Shown in pieces: positions 52,505 through 59,755 of a DNA stretch of 64,000 nucleotides. The stretch lies in NCBI RefSeq assembly GCF_900110645.1, contig NZ_FOFB01000001.1:434001-498000 (forward strand). The letters run 5' to 3'. The stretch comes from Neolewinella agarilytica. GTDB lineage: Bacteria; Bacteroidota; Bacteroidia; Chitinophagales; Saprospiraceae. Within the stretch, counting starts at the first letter, position 1; every line of letters begins with the position of its first letter. A model generated the notes under the pieces. The model was not told the DNA's origin. It did not search any database and saw only the letters and a list, made by a program, of their open reading frames with translations. Made by a program: the position numbers and the translations under genes.

Positions 52505-53581
52505 ATGCAGTTTAATTACTCCGACAAGAACACTCCTTTCGTCCTTAGCCCGGAAAGCCTGGACTGGTACCTTAGTAAGGGTTGGTACCGAATGGGAGCT
52601 ACCATTTTCACCACCCATTTTCTCTACTTCAAGGATAAGCCCTACTCGGCAATATGGATTCGGATTGACCTTCAGGATTTCAAATTCTCCAAGTCTCAAC
52701 GCAAATTGATGCGGCGGAATGCAGCGCTCTTTAACACCTCCGTTGAACCCAGAGTTATTGATCAGGAACGGGACGAACTGTACAAGATCTACGCCGAAGA
52801 CTTTGACGGCCGGCTGTCGCCCACTATCTCTGACAGCCTCGAAGATTATAACGGAGATACCGTCTTTACCACCTACGAGGTTACCGTGCGGGAAAAAATA
52901 AGTAACCGCCTCATTGCTGACAGCTACTTTGACCTCGGCGATGCTGCAGCGGCCAGCATTCTCGGCATTTACGATCCCGGCCTGAAGTCCTTCAGCCTCG
53001 GATATTACACCATGCTGCTGGAAATGGAATATTGCCTGGCGAAGGGCATACGGTACTATTACCCTGGCTATGTTGTGCCTGGCTACCAACGTTTTGATTA
53101 TAAACTTCGCCTGGGACCAAGCCACTATTTCGACGTTAAGACGGACAAATGGCTGCCCTACAACCAGCAGGAAATTGAGAAAAGCGGCCCCGTGGAATCG
53201 CAGCGTTCCTTCCTGCGCTCGCTCGTGGAATCACTGGTTGCCAGGGGGGCAAATGTAGAGCTCTACACTTACCCCATGTTCGAGGCCGGCTTCTATGACA
53301 TGTGGCATGAGGGCTACGTCCCCTACCCCTACATTCTTCCTTTGGGGCAGGACCCTGACGGCAACATCATTATCGTTGCCTTTGACCCACGGGACGAGGA
53401 GTATCGCTTACTCAGCTGTCAGCACATGGTTGAAAGTCAGATCATGTTTACCCCCGTTGTTCTCACTGAGCCGAAGCAGGGAAAATATTTTACGGACTTA
53501 CTCTCCATAAAAGCGGTTCTTTTTCGTTCTTCTTCTACCGAAACAATGACAAGAGCCTGCGCTACCGTTCTGAATCTGTAA
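52505..53581 (+). CDS. arginyl/leucyl-tRNA-protein transferase-like (ATE_C/Bpt fold)
   Basis: 358 residues. SKSQRKLMRRNAALF and LGIYDPGLKSFSLGYYTMLLEMEYCLAKG (in parts) plus GYVVPGYQRFDYKLRLG match the C-terminal GNAT-like domain of Bpt/ATE enzymes, which attach Leu or Arg to protein N-termini. The N-terminal Cys cluster domain of eukaryotic ATE1 is absent, and about 130 residues at the C-terminus are unassigned. Substrate specificity is uncertain. It follows the ABC ATPase gene after 38 bp. Confidence 0.72.
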   Translation: MQFNYSDKNTPFVLSPESLDWYLSKGWYRMGATIFTTHFLYFKDKPYSAIWIRIDLQDFKFSKSQRKLMRRNAALFNTSVEPRVIDQERDELYKIYAEDFDGRLSPTISDSLEDYNGDTVFTTYEVTVREKISNRLIADSYFDLGDAAAASILGIYDPGLKSFSLGYYTMLLEMEYCLAKGIRYYYPGYVVPGYQRFDYKLRLGPSHYFDVKTDKWLPYNQQEIEKSGPVESQRSFLRSLVESLVARGANVELYTYPMFEAGFYDMWHEGYVPYPYILPLGQDPDGNIIIVAFDPRDEEYRLLSCQHMVESQIMFTPVVLTEPKQGKYFTDLLSIKAVLFRSSSTETMTRACATVLNL

Positions 53582-53606
53582 TATCAAATTTTCAAATCCA
53601 ACTTCA

Positions 53607-54221
53607 ATGAGAATCCTCCTAACCCATTCCCTCCTCCTTTCTTGTCTTTTGATGGTCTCCTGTGGAAATAATACCGACACTGCTGAAACAGACATTCCAC
53701 CAGCAGTTACCGTAGCCGCGGCTTTTGAACCGGCAGCAGCGGCGCTTGACAACAAGGAAGGGCCCGCTAAAGTAGGTGGCTTATTAATGCAACGGTTTTC
53801 GGCGGTCAGTAACGCGCAGACCGGGGCCCTTGACATGGAAGCCAGTAAGAGCTTTGTAGACCTCGCACAAAGACTTGCCACAGAACACCCCAATGATACC
53901 CTGGCGGCCTTACCCCTTTACCGGGCAGCGGAGGTTGTGCGGGCCATGAACGACCCGAAACGGGCGGCGGCCATTTACGAACAGGTGCACCATTCTTACC
54001 CTACCTTCAGTAAAGCAGCGGAGTCGTTGTTCATGCTCGCCTTCACCTATGATGAAGACCTGAACAATATGGAAAAAGCAAAAGAAACCTATGAGAAGTT
54101 TCTTAAGCTCTACCCCAATAATTCCTTCGCAGACGACACGAAGATGCTGCTAGAGAATCTGGGCAAAAGTGATGAAGAGATCCTGAAAGAACTGGAAGAA
54201 AAAGCCAAAATGCAGCAGTAG
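53607..54221 (+). CDS. TPR lipoprotein (YbgF/BamD-like helical repeats)
   Basis: 204 residues. Lipobox LMVSC; tetratricopeptide-like helices at about 90-190 (PLYRAAEVVRAMNDPKRAAAIYEQV, in parts; AAESLFMLAFTYDEDLNNMEKAKETYEKFLKLYPNNSFADDTKMLL, in parts). Similar proteins assist envelope assembly. It ends the run of same-strand genes starting with lpxD; a short hairpin with a T-run follows (54254-54270). Confidence 0.78.
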   Translation: MRILLTHSLLLSCLLMVSCGNNTDTAETDIPPAVTVAAAFEPAAAALDNKEGPAKVGGLLMQRFSAVSNAQTGALDMEASKSFVDLAQRLATEHPNDTLAALPLYRAAEVVRAMNDPKRAAAIYEQVHHSYPTFSKAAESLFMLAFTYDEDLNNMEKAKETYEKFLKLYPNNSFADDTKMLLENLGKSDEEILKELEEKAKMQQ

Positions 54222-54253
54222 AGCGTCAAAAGAGACAGCCACCGCGGAGAGTA

Positions 54254-54270
54254 AGCCACCCTGGCTTTTT
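54254..54270 (+). terminator. short hairpin with T-run after the TPR lipoprotein
   Basis: AGCCA-CCC-TGGCT followed by TTTT; weak but well placed 33 bp after the stop. Overlaps element copy 15. Confidence 0.45.
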
Positions 54271-54300
54271 CAACCTTCCACTGCACCTGCGGGCGCGCCC
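54262..54300 (+). repeat. dispersed 41-bp element, copy 15
   Basis: TGGCTTTTTC, then AACCTTCCACTGCACCTGCG and GGCGCGCCC. Downstream of both neighbouring genes; shares an exact 20-bp core with inverted copy 16. Confidence 0.75.
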
Positions 54301-54335
54301 AAAAGACTATAAATAACGGACAGAATAATGTCTGC

Positions 54336-54551
54336 TTATTTCACCTGCGGCATATCCGGCATTTTGCAATCTTCGTCCGGGTTCTTGCCACAGACCTCAC
54401 AGTTACCTATCTTGTTGGTGAGCATTGGGTTGTTGCTGGCACAAGTGCCCCGGAACTCATTACCCGTAATCAGGTGGCGGATATTGATCAGAACAAAACT
54501 CAGTGCAAAAACACTGAAAATGACGGCAAACAGGTACAGGAAATTGCTCAT
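54336..54551 (-). CDS. small Cys-containing membrane protein conserved in Bacteroidota
   Basis: 71 residues from the ATG at 54551 (a longer frame to 54641 runs through repeat DNA). One transmembrane helix (LYLFAVIFSVFALSFVLINI), then a conserved tail with FRGTCASNN and CEVCGKNPDEDC: a CxxC pair plus further cysteines that could bind metal. I recall this form as a frequent unnamed 'membrane or secreted' protein. It is flanked by inverted copies of the dispersed element (54262-54300, 54644-54680). Confidence 0.72.
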   Translation of the reverse strand: MSNFLYLFAVIFSVFALSFVLINIRHLITGNEFRGTCASNNPMLTNKIGNCEVCGKNPDEDCKMPDMPQVK

Positions 54552-54643
54552 AAGATGGCAGTTTAGAAGTGCAAATATAACACCCTCCTGCCTGGATAGT
54601 TGCTTCTTCTTTTGCCATTGACCTGTCAGAAGCAAGACCATTA

Positions 54644-54680
54644 GGGCGCTTTCGCAGGTGCAGTGGAAGGTTTAAAGGCA
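54644..54680 (-). repeat. dispersed 41-bp element, copy 16
   Basis: Minus-strand TGCCTTTA, then AACCTTCCACTGCACCTGCG and AAAGCGCCC. Lies 93 bp upstream of the small Cys membrane protein, same orientation. Confidence 0.78.
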
Positions 54681-54716
54681 AGAATTCTTCTGCACTGCTC
54701 AATTCAAGACTTCAGC

Positions 54717-55757
54717 ATGAAAAGGATACTCTTGGCTCTTTTGGGAATAATAGCCGCTTACCTGATCTTTTACCCTGCCCCCATTGAGCCGGCAGCACTG
54801 AACTGGCCGGAGATGGAGCCGCACGAGAGTACAACCATGCCCGCCATCGAAGTACTCTTCCCGCGTACTTGCCAGGATTGTGAAGACATCTCTGTCGTTG
54901 ATAACTATCTCTACACCGGCCATGGAGATGGCCGCTTACTCCGTTTCCCCCTCGCCGGCGGAGACCGGCTAACCGAAATGGTCCAGTTCAAAGGCCGGCC
55001 ACTGGGCCTCGAGGTCCTCGGCGACAGCCTCGCCTGGGTCTGCGTTGAGCAGGAAGGCCTGGCGCGCGTAGACCTGCGCAACCGAACCTACGAAATCGTC
55101 GTCAACAGCTACAACGACACCACCTTCCAGCTCATCGATTACCTCGATGTCGCCGCCAACGGAGACGTGTACTTCACCGATGCTTCGGACAAATTCAGTG
55201 ACGACGACCTGCAGTACGACGTCCTCGAAGGCCGCCCCAACGGCGCCCTTTACCGATACAACGTCGCCTCCGGAACGACGGACCGGCTGATGGACAACCT
55301 CTACTTCGCCAATGGCGTCGTCGTTGCCCCCGACGAATCCTACGTCCTCGTTGCCGAAACCGCTGGCTTCCGCATTCAGAAATACTGGCTTAGTGGCCCC
55401 AGAGCAGGCAGCAGCGAAATCTTTATTGAAGGGCTTCCCGGTTGGCCGGACGGCATCAGCCTCGGTTCTGATGGTTTGATTTACGTCACCCTCATCAGCC
55501 CCCGAATCGCGATGCACAATTTCATTCTCCCCCGCCCCTGGACGCGCCGGCTGGTCACCAAACTCCCAAAATCCTTCCTGCCTAAGCCCGTAAAGGCTAA
55601 CCGCATTCTCGCCCTGGACAACCAAGGCGCTATCATCCACGACTGGGCGGATGACAATCCCGTTTTCTCCAGCATTTCTTCCATTGAGCGTATTGGTAAT
55701 ACGCTATACCTTGGAACGCTGGATGAAGCAGGGGTTGGGCGGATATCATTGAAGTAA
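54717..55757 (+). CDS. SMP-30/strictosidine synthase-like beta-propeller, membrane-anchored
   Basis: 346 residues from the ATG at 54717. An N-terminal transmembrane anchor (LLALLGIIAAYLIFY) and a six-bladed propeller with GDVYFTDASDKF, LYFANGVVVAPDESYVLVAET and GLPGWPDGISLGSDG, the strictosidine synthase/gluconolactonase pattern. Bacterial members are presumed lactonases or esterases; the Ca-site residues (Glu, Asn, Asp) are plausible here. Function otherwise unknown. Confidence 0.82.
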   Translation: MKRILLALLGIIAAYLIFYPAPIEPAALNWPEMEPHESTTMPAIEVLFPRTCQDCEDISVVDNYLYTGHGDGRLLRFPLAGGDRLTEMVQFKGRPLGLEVLGDSLAWVCVEQEGLARVDLRNRTYEIVVNSYNDTTFQLIDYLDVAANGDVYFTDASDKFSDDDLQYDVLEGRPNGALYRYNVASGTTDRLMDNLYFANGVVVAPDESYVLVAETAGFRIQKYWLSGPRAGSSEIFIEGLPGWPDGISLGSDGLIYVTLISPRIAMHNFILPRPWTRRLVTKLPKSFLPKPVKANRILALDNQGAIIHDWADDNPVFSSISSIERIGNTLYLGTLDEAGVGRISLK

Positions 55758-55785
55758 ATCGAAATATCTTTCCATTCACGACAGT

Positions 55786-55902
55786 CTCTTCTCTGTGTAC
55801 TTTGTGCCTGTGTGCCCTTCGTGTCATAAAACTCGCAGCGCTGCGCTCAATTGCTACGCAATTTCGATGCATCACACAAAACACAAAGAACACAAAGAAG
55901 AG
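55786..55902. repeat. MITE-like element B (CTCTTCT ... AGAAGAG)
   Basis: 117 bp, same layout as the element at 14952-15072: CTCTTCT end, TGTGCCTGTGTGCCCTTCG, central CGCAGCGCTGCG and ATTGCTACGCAATT, then ACACAAAGAACACAAAG and AGAAGAG. Fills the convergent gap between the strictosidine-synthase-like gene and pckA. Confidence 0.78.
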
Positions 55903-55918
55903 TAGAACCGTAAGCAGG

Positions 55919-57484
55919 TTAGCGAGGCCCAGCAGCTACAACATCCGCTGCCGCTTCTTTGGCATAAGACTTAAAGTTAGTGTTGAACAATTCCGCGAGT
56001 TTTTTAGCCGCAGTGTCATAGTCTGCCTCATTACGCCAGGTATCCCGTGGGTAGAGTAAAGCATTGGGTACATCCGGGCAGGTGCGTGGAATGGACAGAC
56101 CGAAGTAAGGGTCTTCCTGGTACTCCACCTCATCAAGATCACCGTTCAGGGCTGCTTTGATCATTGCCCGGGTAAAGGTGAGCTCCATCCGGGAGCCGAG
56201 GCCGTAACCTCCTCCGGTCCAGCCGGTGTTGACCAGCCAGACATTAATCTTCTCGCCGCCTTCAGCAGCTGAGGCCAGCTTTTCCCCCAGCATTTTGGCG
56301 TAGACCGTTGGGTGCAAAGGAATGAATGGTGCCCCGAAGCAGGCGGAGAAAGTAGCTTGCGGTTCGGTGATGCCCGTCTCCGTACCGGCAATTTTTGCCG
56401 TGTAGCCACTTACGAAGTGGTACATGGCTTGCTCCGGCGTCAGTTTACTGATGGGAGGTAAAACGCCGAAGGCATCACAGGTGAGGAAGAAGATATTCCG
56501 TGGGAGGTCTCCACGGGAGTTGTACATGATATTATCGATGTGGTAGATCGGATAACTTACCCGGGTATTCTGGGTAATGCTGCTATCCGCGTAGTCCGGG
56601 GTATGCCCGTCTTCCTGCAGGCCGATATTTTCCAACATCGCTCCGTAGCGGATGGCGCGGTAGATCTGTGGCTCTTTAGTTTCGGACAGGTCGATCACTT
56701 TGGCGTAGCAACCGCCTTCGAGGTTAAAGACGTTGGCCTGGCTCCAACCGTGCTCATCGTCGCCGATGAGGCGGCGGTCCGGGTCGTTGCTCAGCGTTGT
56801 TTTCCCCGTGCCGGAGAGGCCGAAGAAGAGCGCCGAGTCTCCCTTGGAGCCAACGTTGGCGGAACAGTGCATGGAAAGTACATCCCGTTGGGTGGGCAAC
56901 ACGAAGTTGAGGACGGAGAAAATTCCCTTCTTGATCTCACCGGTATAGGCCGTTCCACCAATAATGATGGTTTGCTTAGTGAAATTGATGATGGAGAAAT
57001 TTTCCTGGCGGGTACCGTGTACGGCGGGATCGGCCAGGCAGCCGGAGAAGGCGTAGATGGTCCACTCGTCCGTCTGCAGGTTCTTAATCTGCTTGCCGTC
57101 AGGGCGCAGGAACATATTGTAGGCGAAGAGGTTTTGCCACGGCTGCTCGGTGTATACCTTGACGTTGATCCGGTATTTCTGGCTGGCACAGGCGTAGGCA
57201 TCACGGACGTAGACGGTATCCAGTTTTTTAGCGTAGGCCAGAATTTTGTCTTCCAGCACATCGTAGCCTTCCTGGGTGAAAGGGATGTTTACCTCACCCC
57301 AGTCCACGGTCTCCCGGGTAATATCATCTTCGACGATGTACCGGTCTTTAGGAGAACGTCCGGTAAATTTTCCGGTATTGACAATCAGGGCTCCGGTATC
57401 GGAAAGACGCCCCTGCCCTGTTTTAATGCTGGCCTCTACGAGTGCAGATACGGAGAGATTAGACTGTAAATTATGATGCTGCAT
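55919..57484 (-). CDS. pckA: phosphoenolpyruvate carboxykinase (ATP)
   Basis: 521 residues, full length. The P-loop FFGLSGTGKTTLSND, kinase-1a region RLIGDDEHGW, and FTGRSPKDRYIVED for substrate binding are present. It makes PEP from oxaloacetate, the entry to gluconeogenesis, fitting the acetate and fatty acid genes nearby. A dispersed element (57538-57576) lies 54 bp upstream in the gene's orientation. Confidence 0.96.
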   Translation of the reverse strand: MQHHNLQSNLSVSALVEASIKTGQGRLSDTGALIVNTGKFTGRSPKDRYIVEDDITRETVDWGEVNIPFTQEGYDVLEDKILAYAKKLDTVYVRDAYACASQKYRINVKVYTEQPWQNLFAYNMFLRPDGKQIKNLQTDEWTIYAFSGCLADPAVHGTRQENFSIINFTKQTIIIGGTAYTGEIKKGIFSVLNFVLPTQRDVLSMHCSANVGSKGDSALFFGLSGTGKTTLSNDPDRRLIGDDEHGWSQANVFNLEGGCYAKVIDLSETKEPQIYRAIRYGAMLENIGLQEDGHTPDYADSSITQNTRVSYPIYHIDNIMYNSRGDLPRNIFFLTCDAFGVLPPISKLTPEQAMYHFVSGYTAKIAGTETGITEPQATFSACFGAPFIPLHPTVYAKMLGEKLASAAEGGEKINVWLVNTGWTGGGYGLGSRMELTFTRAMIKAALNGDLDEVEYQEDPYFGLSIPRTCPDVPNALLYPRDTWRNEADYDTAAKKLAELFNTNFKSYAKEAAADVVAAGPR

Positions 57485-57537
57485 GATCTTATTTTGGTAA
57501 ACGAAATACGCTTAGCGGAGGCGCATAAAGATGTGGT

Positions 57538-57576
57538 GGGCGCTACCGCTGGTGCAAAGTTAGTAGTAAAGGGCAA
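57538..57576 (-). repeat. dispersed 41-bp element, copy 17
   Basis: Minus-strand TTGCCCTTTACTACTAAC, TTTGCACCAGCGG, TAGCGCCC. Ends 54 bp upstream of pckA, same orientation. Confidence 0.78.
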
Positions 57577-57700
57577 GGTTTTCAGCCCCAGTTTAAGGAA
57601 TTATCAAAAACCAAGCCTCTTTTTTGTTAACTTTAAAATGAAGCAAAGTGTAGAGCTTTCCCAATCCTGAACGAGTATATTTACCCTAAACAATAATCCT

Positions 57701-58093
57701 ATGACCATTACCGGCCCGTTCACCGTTGATTTGAAGCCACAGGAGACCTGTCACGACAAGTCGGAGGGCTTCGATTTGGCAAGAATGTCGATTGATAAAA
57801 CTTTTGGGGGTCCCCTTGAAGGAAAGAGTCAAGGAGAAATGCTAATGGCTATTAGCCCACCAAGCCCGTCCGCAGGCTACGTTGCCATTGAGAAATTTAT
57901 CGGGAAGTTGGAAGGTAAAGCAGGCACCTTCGTGTTACAGCATTTCGGCATCAAATCAGCCGCGGGCGAGAATCGACTGATACTGGAAGTTGTACCAGAC
58001 TCCGGCACCGGTCGCCTAACGGGAATTAGCGGTAAGATGGAGATTGACCGGGAAGACGGGAAGCATAGCTATACTTTTCACTTCGAGCTCTAG
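57701..58093 (+). CDS. DUF3224-family protein
   Basis: 130 residues. ARMSIDKTFGGPLEGKSQGEML, GYVAIEKFIGKLEGKAGTFVLQHFG (in parts) and GTGRLTGISGKMEI follow the DUF3224 (allene-oxide-cyclase-barrel-like) pattern. No signal peptide; a cytoplasmic small barrel of unknown function. It stands alone between divergent pckA and scoA. Confidence 0.82.
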   Translation: MTITGPFTVDLKPQETCHDKSEGFDLARMSIDKTFGGPLEGKSQGEMLMAISPPSPSAGYVAIEKFIGKLEGKAGTFVLQHFGIKSAAGENRLILEVVPDSGTGRLTGISGKMEIDREDGKHSYTFHFEL

Positions 58094-58101
58094 CCACTAC
58101 C

Positions 58102-58144
58102 CTGCTCTTTAAAAAATAAAACTTTGCATCCTGCGTCCGCGCCC
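58102..58144 (+). repeat. dispersed 41-bp element, copy 18
   Basis: CTGCTCTTTAAAAAATAAA, CTTTGCATCCTGCG, TCCGCGCCC. Ends 25 bp before the -7 box and 53 bp before the start of scoA. Confidence 0.8.
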
Positions 58145-58169
58145 TAAACATTTGTCATGACAACTGAGT

Positions 58170-58177
58170 TATCTTTG
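58170..58177 (+). promoter_or_regulatory. -7 box of scoA
   Basis: TATCTTTG 20 bp before the ATG; TTTG at 58151-58154 lies close to the -33 position. Just downstream of element copy 18. Confidence 0.65.
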
Positions 58178-58197
58178 CCACGCCTAATCAAACGATC

Positions 58198-58896
58198 ATG
58201 AACAAAATTTACGCGAACGCCCGGGAAGCCATTGCTGGCATTGAAAGTGGCATGACGCTGATGCTGGGAGGCTTTGGCCTCTGTGGAATTCCGGAAAACA
58301 GCATTGCTGCGCTGGCGGATACGGACATCAATAATCTGACCTGCATCTCCAACAACGCTGGTGTGGATGACTTCGGCCTTGGGCTGTTGTTACAATCCCG
58401 GCAGATCAGGAAGATGATCGCCAGTTACGTCGGCGAAAACGCCGAATTTGAACGGCAGATGCTCTCCGGCGAATTGGAAGTTGATCTGATCCCCCAAGGT
58501 TCTCTTGCCGAACGCTGCCGCGCTGGTGGCGCGGGTATTCCGGCATTCTTTACCCCCGCCGGCTTCGGTACCGAAGTGGCAGAAGGCAAGGAAGTGCGGG
58601 AATTCAACGGCAAGCCGCACATTCTGGAATCAGCACTGACGGCCGACTTCGCCATCGTGAAAGCCTGGAAAGGCGATAAGCACGGCAACCTGATCTACAA
58701 AGGAACCGCCCGCAACTTTAACCCCGTGATGGCCATGGCCGGAAAGATCACCATTGCTGAAGTGGAAGAACTGGTAGAGCCCGGAGAACTGGACCCCAAT
58801 TTTGTACACACCCCCGGCGTATTCGTACAACGGATTTTCCAGGGTGCGAAGTTTGAAAAACGGATCGAGCAGCGGACGGTGCGGGAGCGAACCTGA
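58198..58896 (+). CDS. scoA: succinyl-CoA:3-ketoacid CoA-transferase subunit A
   Basis: 232 residues. [15 protein letters not shown] and [24 protein letters not shown] (in parts) plus [24 protein letters not shown] (in parts) are typical of the alpha subunit. With ScoB it moves CoA between succinyl-CoA and acetoacetate, linking ketone/fatty acid metabolism to the TCA cycle. A TATCTTTG -7 box at 58170-58177 and a dispersed element (58102-58144) lie upstream. Confidence 0.94.
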   Translation: MNKIYANAREAIAGIESGMTLMLGGFGLCGIPENSIAALADTDINNLTCISNNAGVDDFGLGLLLQSRQIRKMIASYVGENAEFERQMLSGELEVDLIPQGSLAERCRAGGAGIPAFFTPAGFGTEVAEGKEVREFNGKPHILESALTADFAIVKAWKGDKHGNLIYKGTARNFNPVMAMAGKITIAEVEELVEPGELDPNFVHTPGVFVQRIFQGAKFEKRIEQRTVRERT

Positions 58897-58909
58897 GGTA
58901 AGATCCCTT

Positions 58910-58985
58910 TTTCGGGTACAAGTACAGATGTACCCGAAAACCGCAGCCATACTCATTTCGGGTACAAGTACAGATGTACCCGAAA
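58910..58985 (+). repeat. two identical 30-bp hairpins between scoA and scoB
   Basis: TTTCGGGTACA - AGTACAGA - TGTACCCGAAA occurs at 58910-58939 and again at 58956-58985, each an 11-bp perfect stem. Candidate RNA processing, stability or attenuation signals within the operon. Confidence 0.85.
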
Positions 58986-59012
58986 CCACCCTACAAAAGT
59001 CAAAAATACATC

Positions 59013-59666
59013 ATGCTCAACAGAGATCAAATAGCCCAACGCATCGCTCAGGAAGTACAGGATGGCTGGTACGTCAACCTCGGTATCGGCATCCCCACCC
59101 TGGTGGCCAATTACGTCCGTGATGACATCAGCGTCGAGTTTCAGTCAGAGAACGGTATCCTGGGCATGGGCCCCTTTCCCTTCGACGGTGAAGAAGACGC
59201 CGACCTGATCAATGCTGGCAAGCAAACCATCACGGCCCTGCCCGGTGCGGCTATTTTTGACTCCGCCACCAGCTTCGCCATGATCCGCGGTCGCCACATT
59301 CAGCTGACCGTACTCGGCGCAATGGAGGTCGCCCAAAACGGCGACATTGCCAACTGGAAAATTCCCGGTAAGCTCGTCAAAGGAATGGGCGGCGCGATGG
59401 ACCTGGTCGCTTCTGCGGACAACATCATCGTAGCCATGAACCATACCAACCGCAAGGGTGATTCCAAAATCCTGGAGCAATGTACCCTGCCACTAACCGG
59501 CGTCGGCTGTGTCAAAAAGGTTGTTACCAATATGGCGGTGCTCGAAGTATTGGGCGATGGCTTCCGCCTGCTGGAGCGTGCTCCCGGCGTTAGCGTGGAA
59601 GACATTCAGAAAGCGACGGCCGGAAGGCTGGTGGTGAAAGGCGACATTCCGGAGATTATTTTGTAG
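59013..59666 (+). CDS. scoB: succinyl-CoA:3-ketoacid CoA-transferase subunit B
   Basis: 217 residues from the ATG at 59013. NLGIGIPTLVANYV, the catalytic Glu in QSENGILGMGPF, and GAMEVAQNGDIANWKIPG define the beta subunit. It is separated from scoA by 116 bp that hold two identical 30-bp hairpins, unusual between subunit genes. A perfect 36-bp inverted repeat starts four bases after its stop. Confidence 0.94.
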   Translation: MLNRDQIAQRIAQEVQDGWYVNLGIGIPTLVANYVRDDISVEFQSENGILGMGPFPFDGEEDADLINAGKQTITALPGAAIFDSATSFAMIRGRHIQLTVLGAMEVAQNGDIANWKIPGKLVKGMGGAMDLVASADNIIVAMNHTNRKGDSKILEQCTLPLTGVGCVKKVVTNMAVLEVLGDGFRLLERAPGVSVEDIQKATAGRLVVKGDIPEIIL

Positions 59667-59669
59667 CGC

Positions 59670-59752
59670 CGGGTGCGCTTCGCGGCTGCCTTCGGCGGTC
59701 AGTCGGCGAAGTACGTCGACTGACCGCCGAAGGCAGCCGCGAAGCGCACCCG
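59670..59752. repeat. perfect 36-bp inverted repeat filling a convergent gap
   Basis: Left arm 59670-59705, loop GCGAAGTACGT (59706-59716), right arm 59717-59752, an exact reverse complement (CGGGTGCGCTTCGCGGCTGC start). No T-run on either side. It occupies nearly the whole 89 bp between the stops of scoB and the dikinase-like gene. Confidence 0.92.
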
Positions 59753-59755
59753 ACG

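Noticed and set aside
58910-58985. CRISPR-like repeat pair between scoA and scoB
   Set aside because: Only two copies, strongly palindromic, with a 16-bp spacing; better explained as regulatory or structural hairpins.
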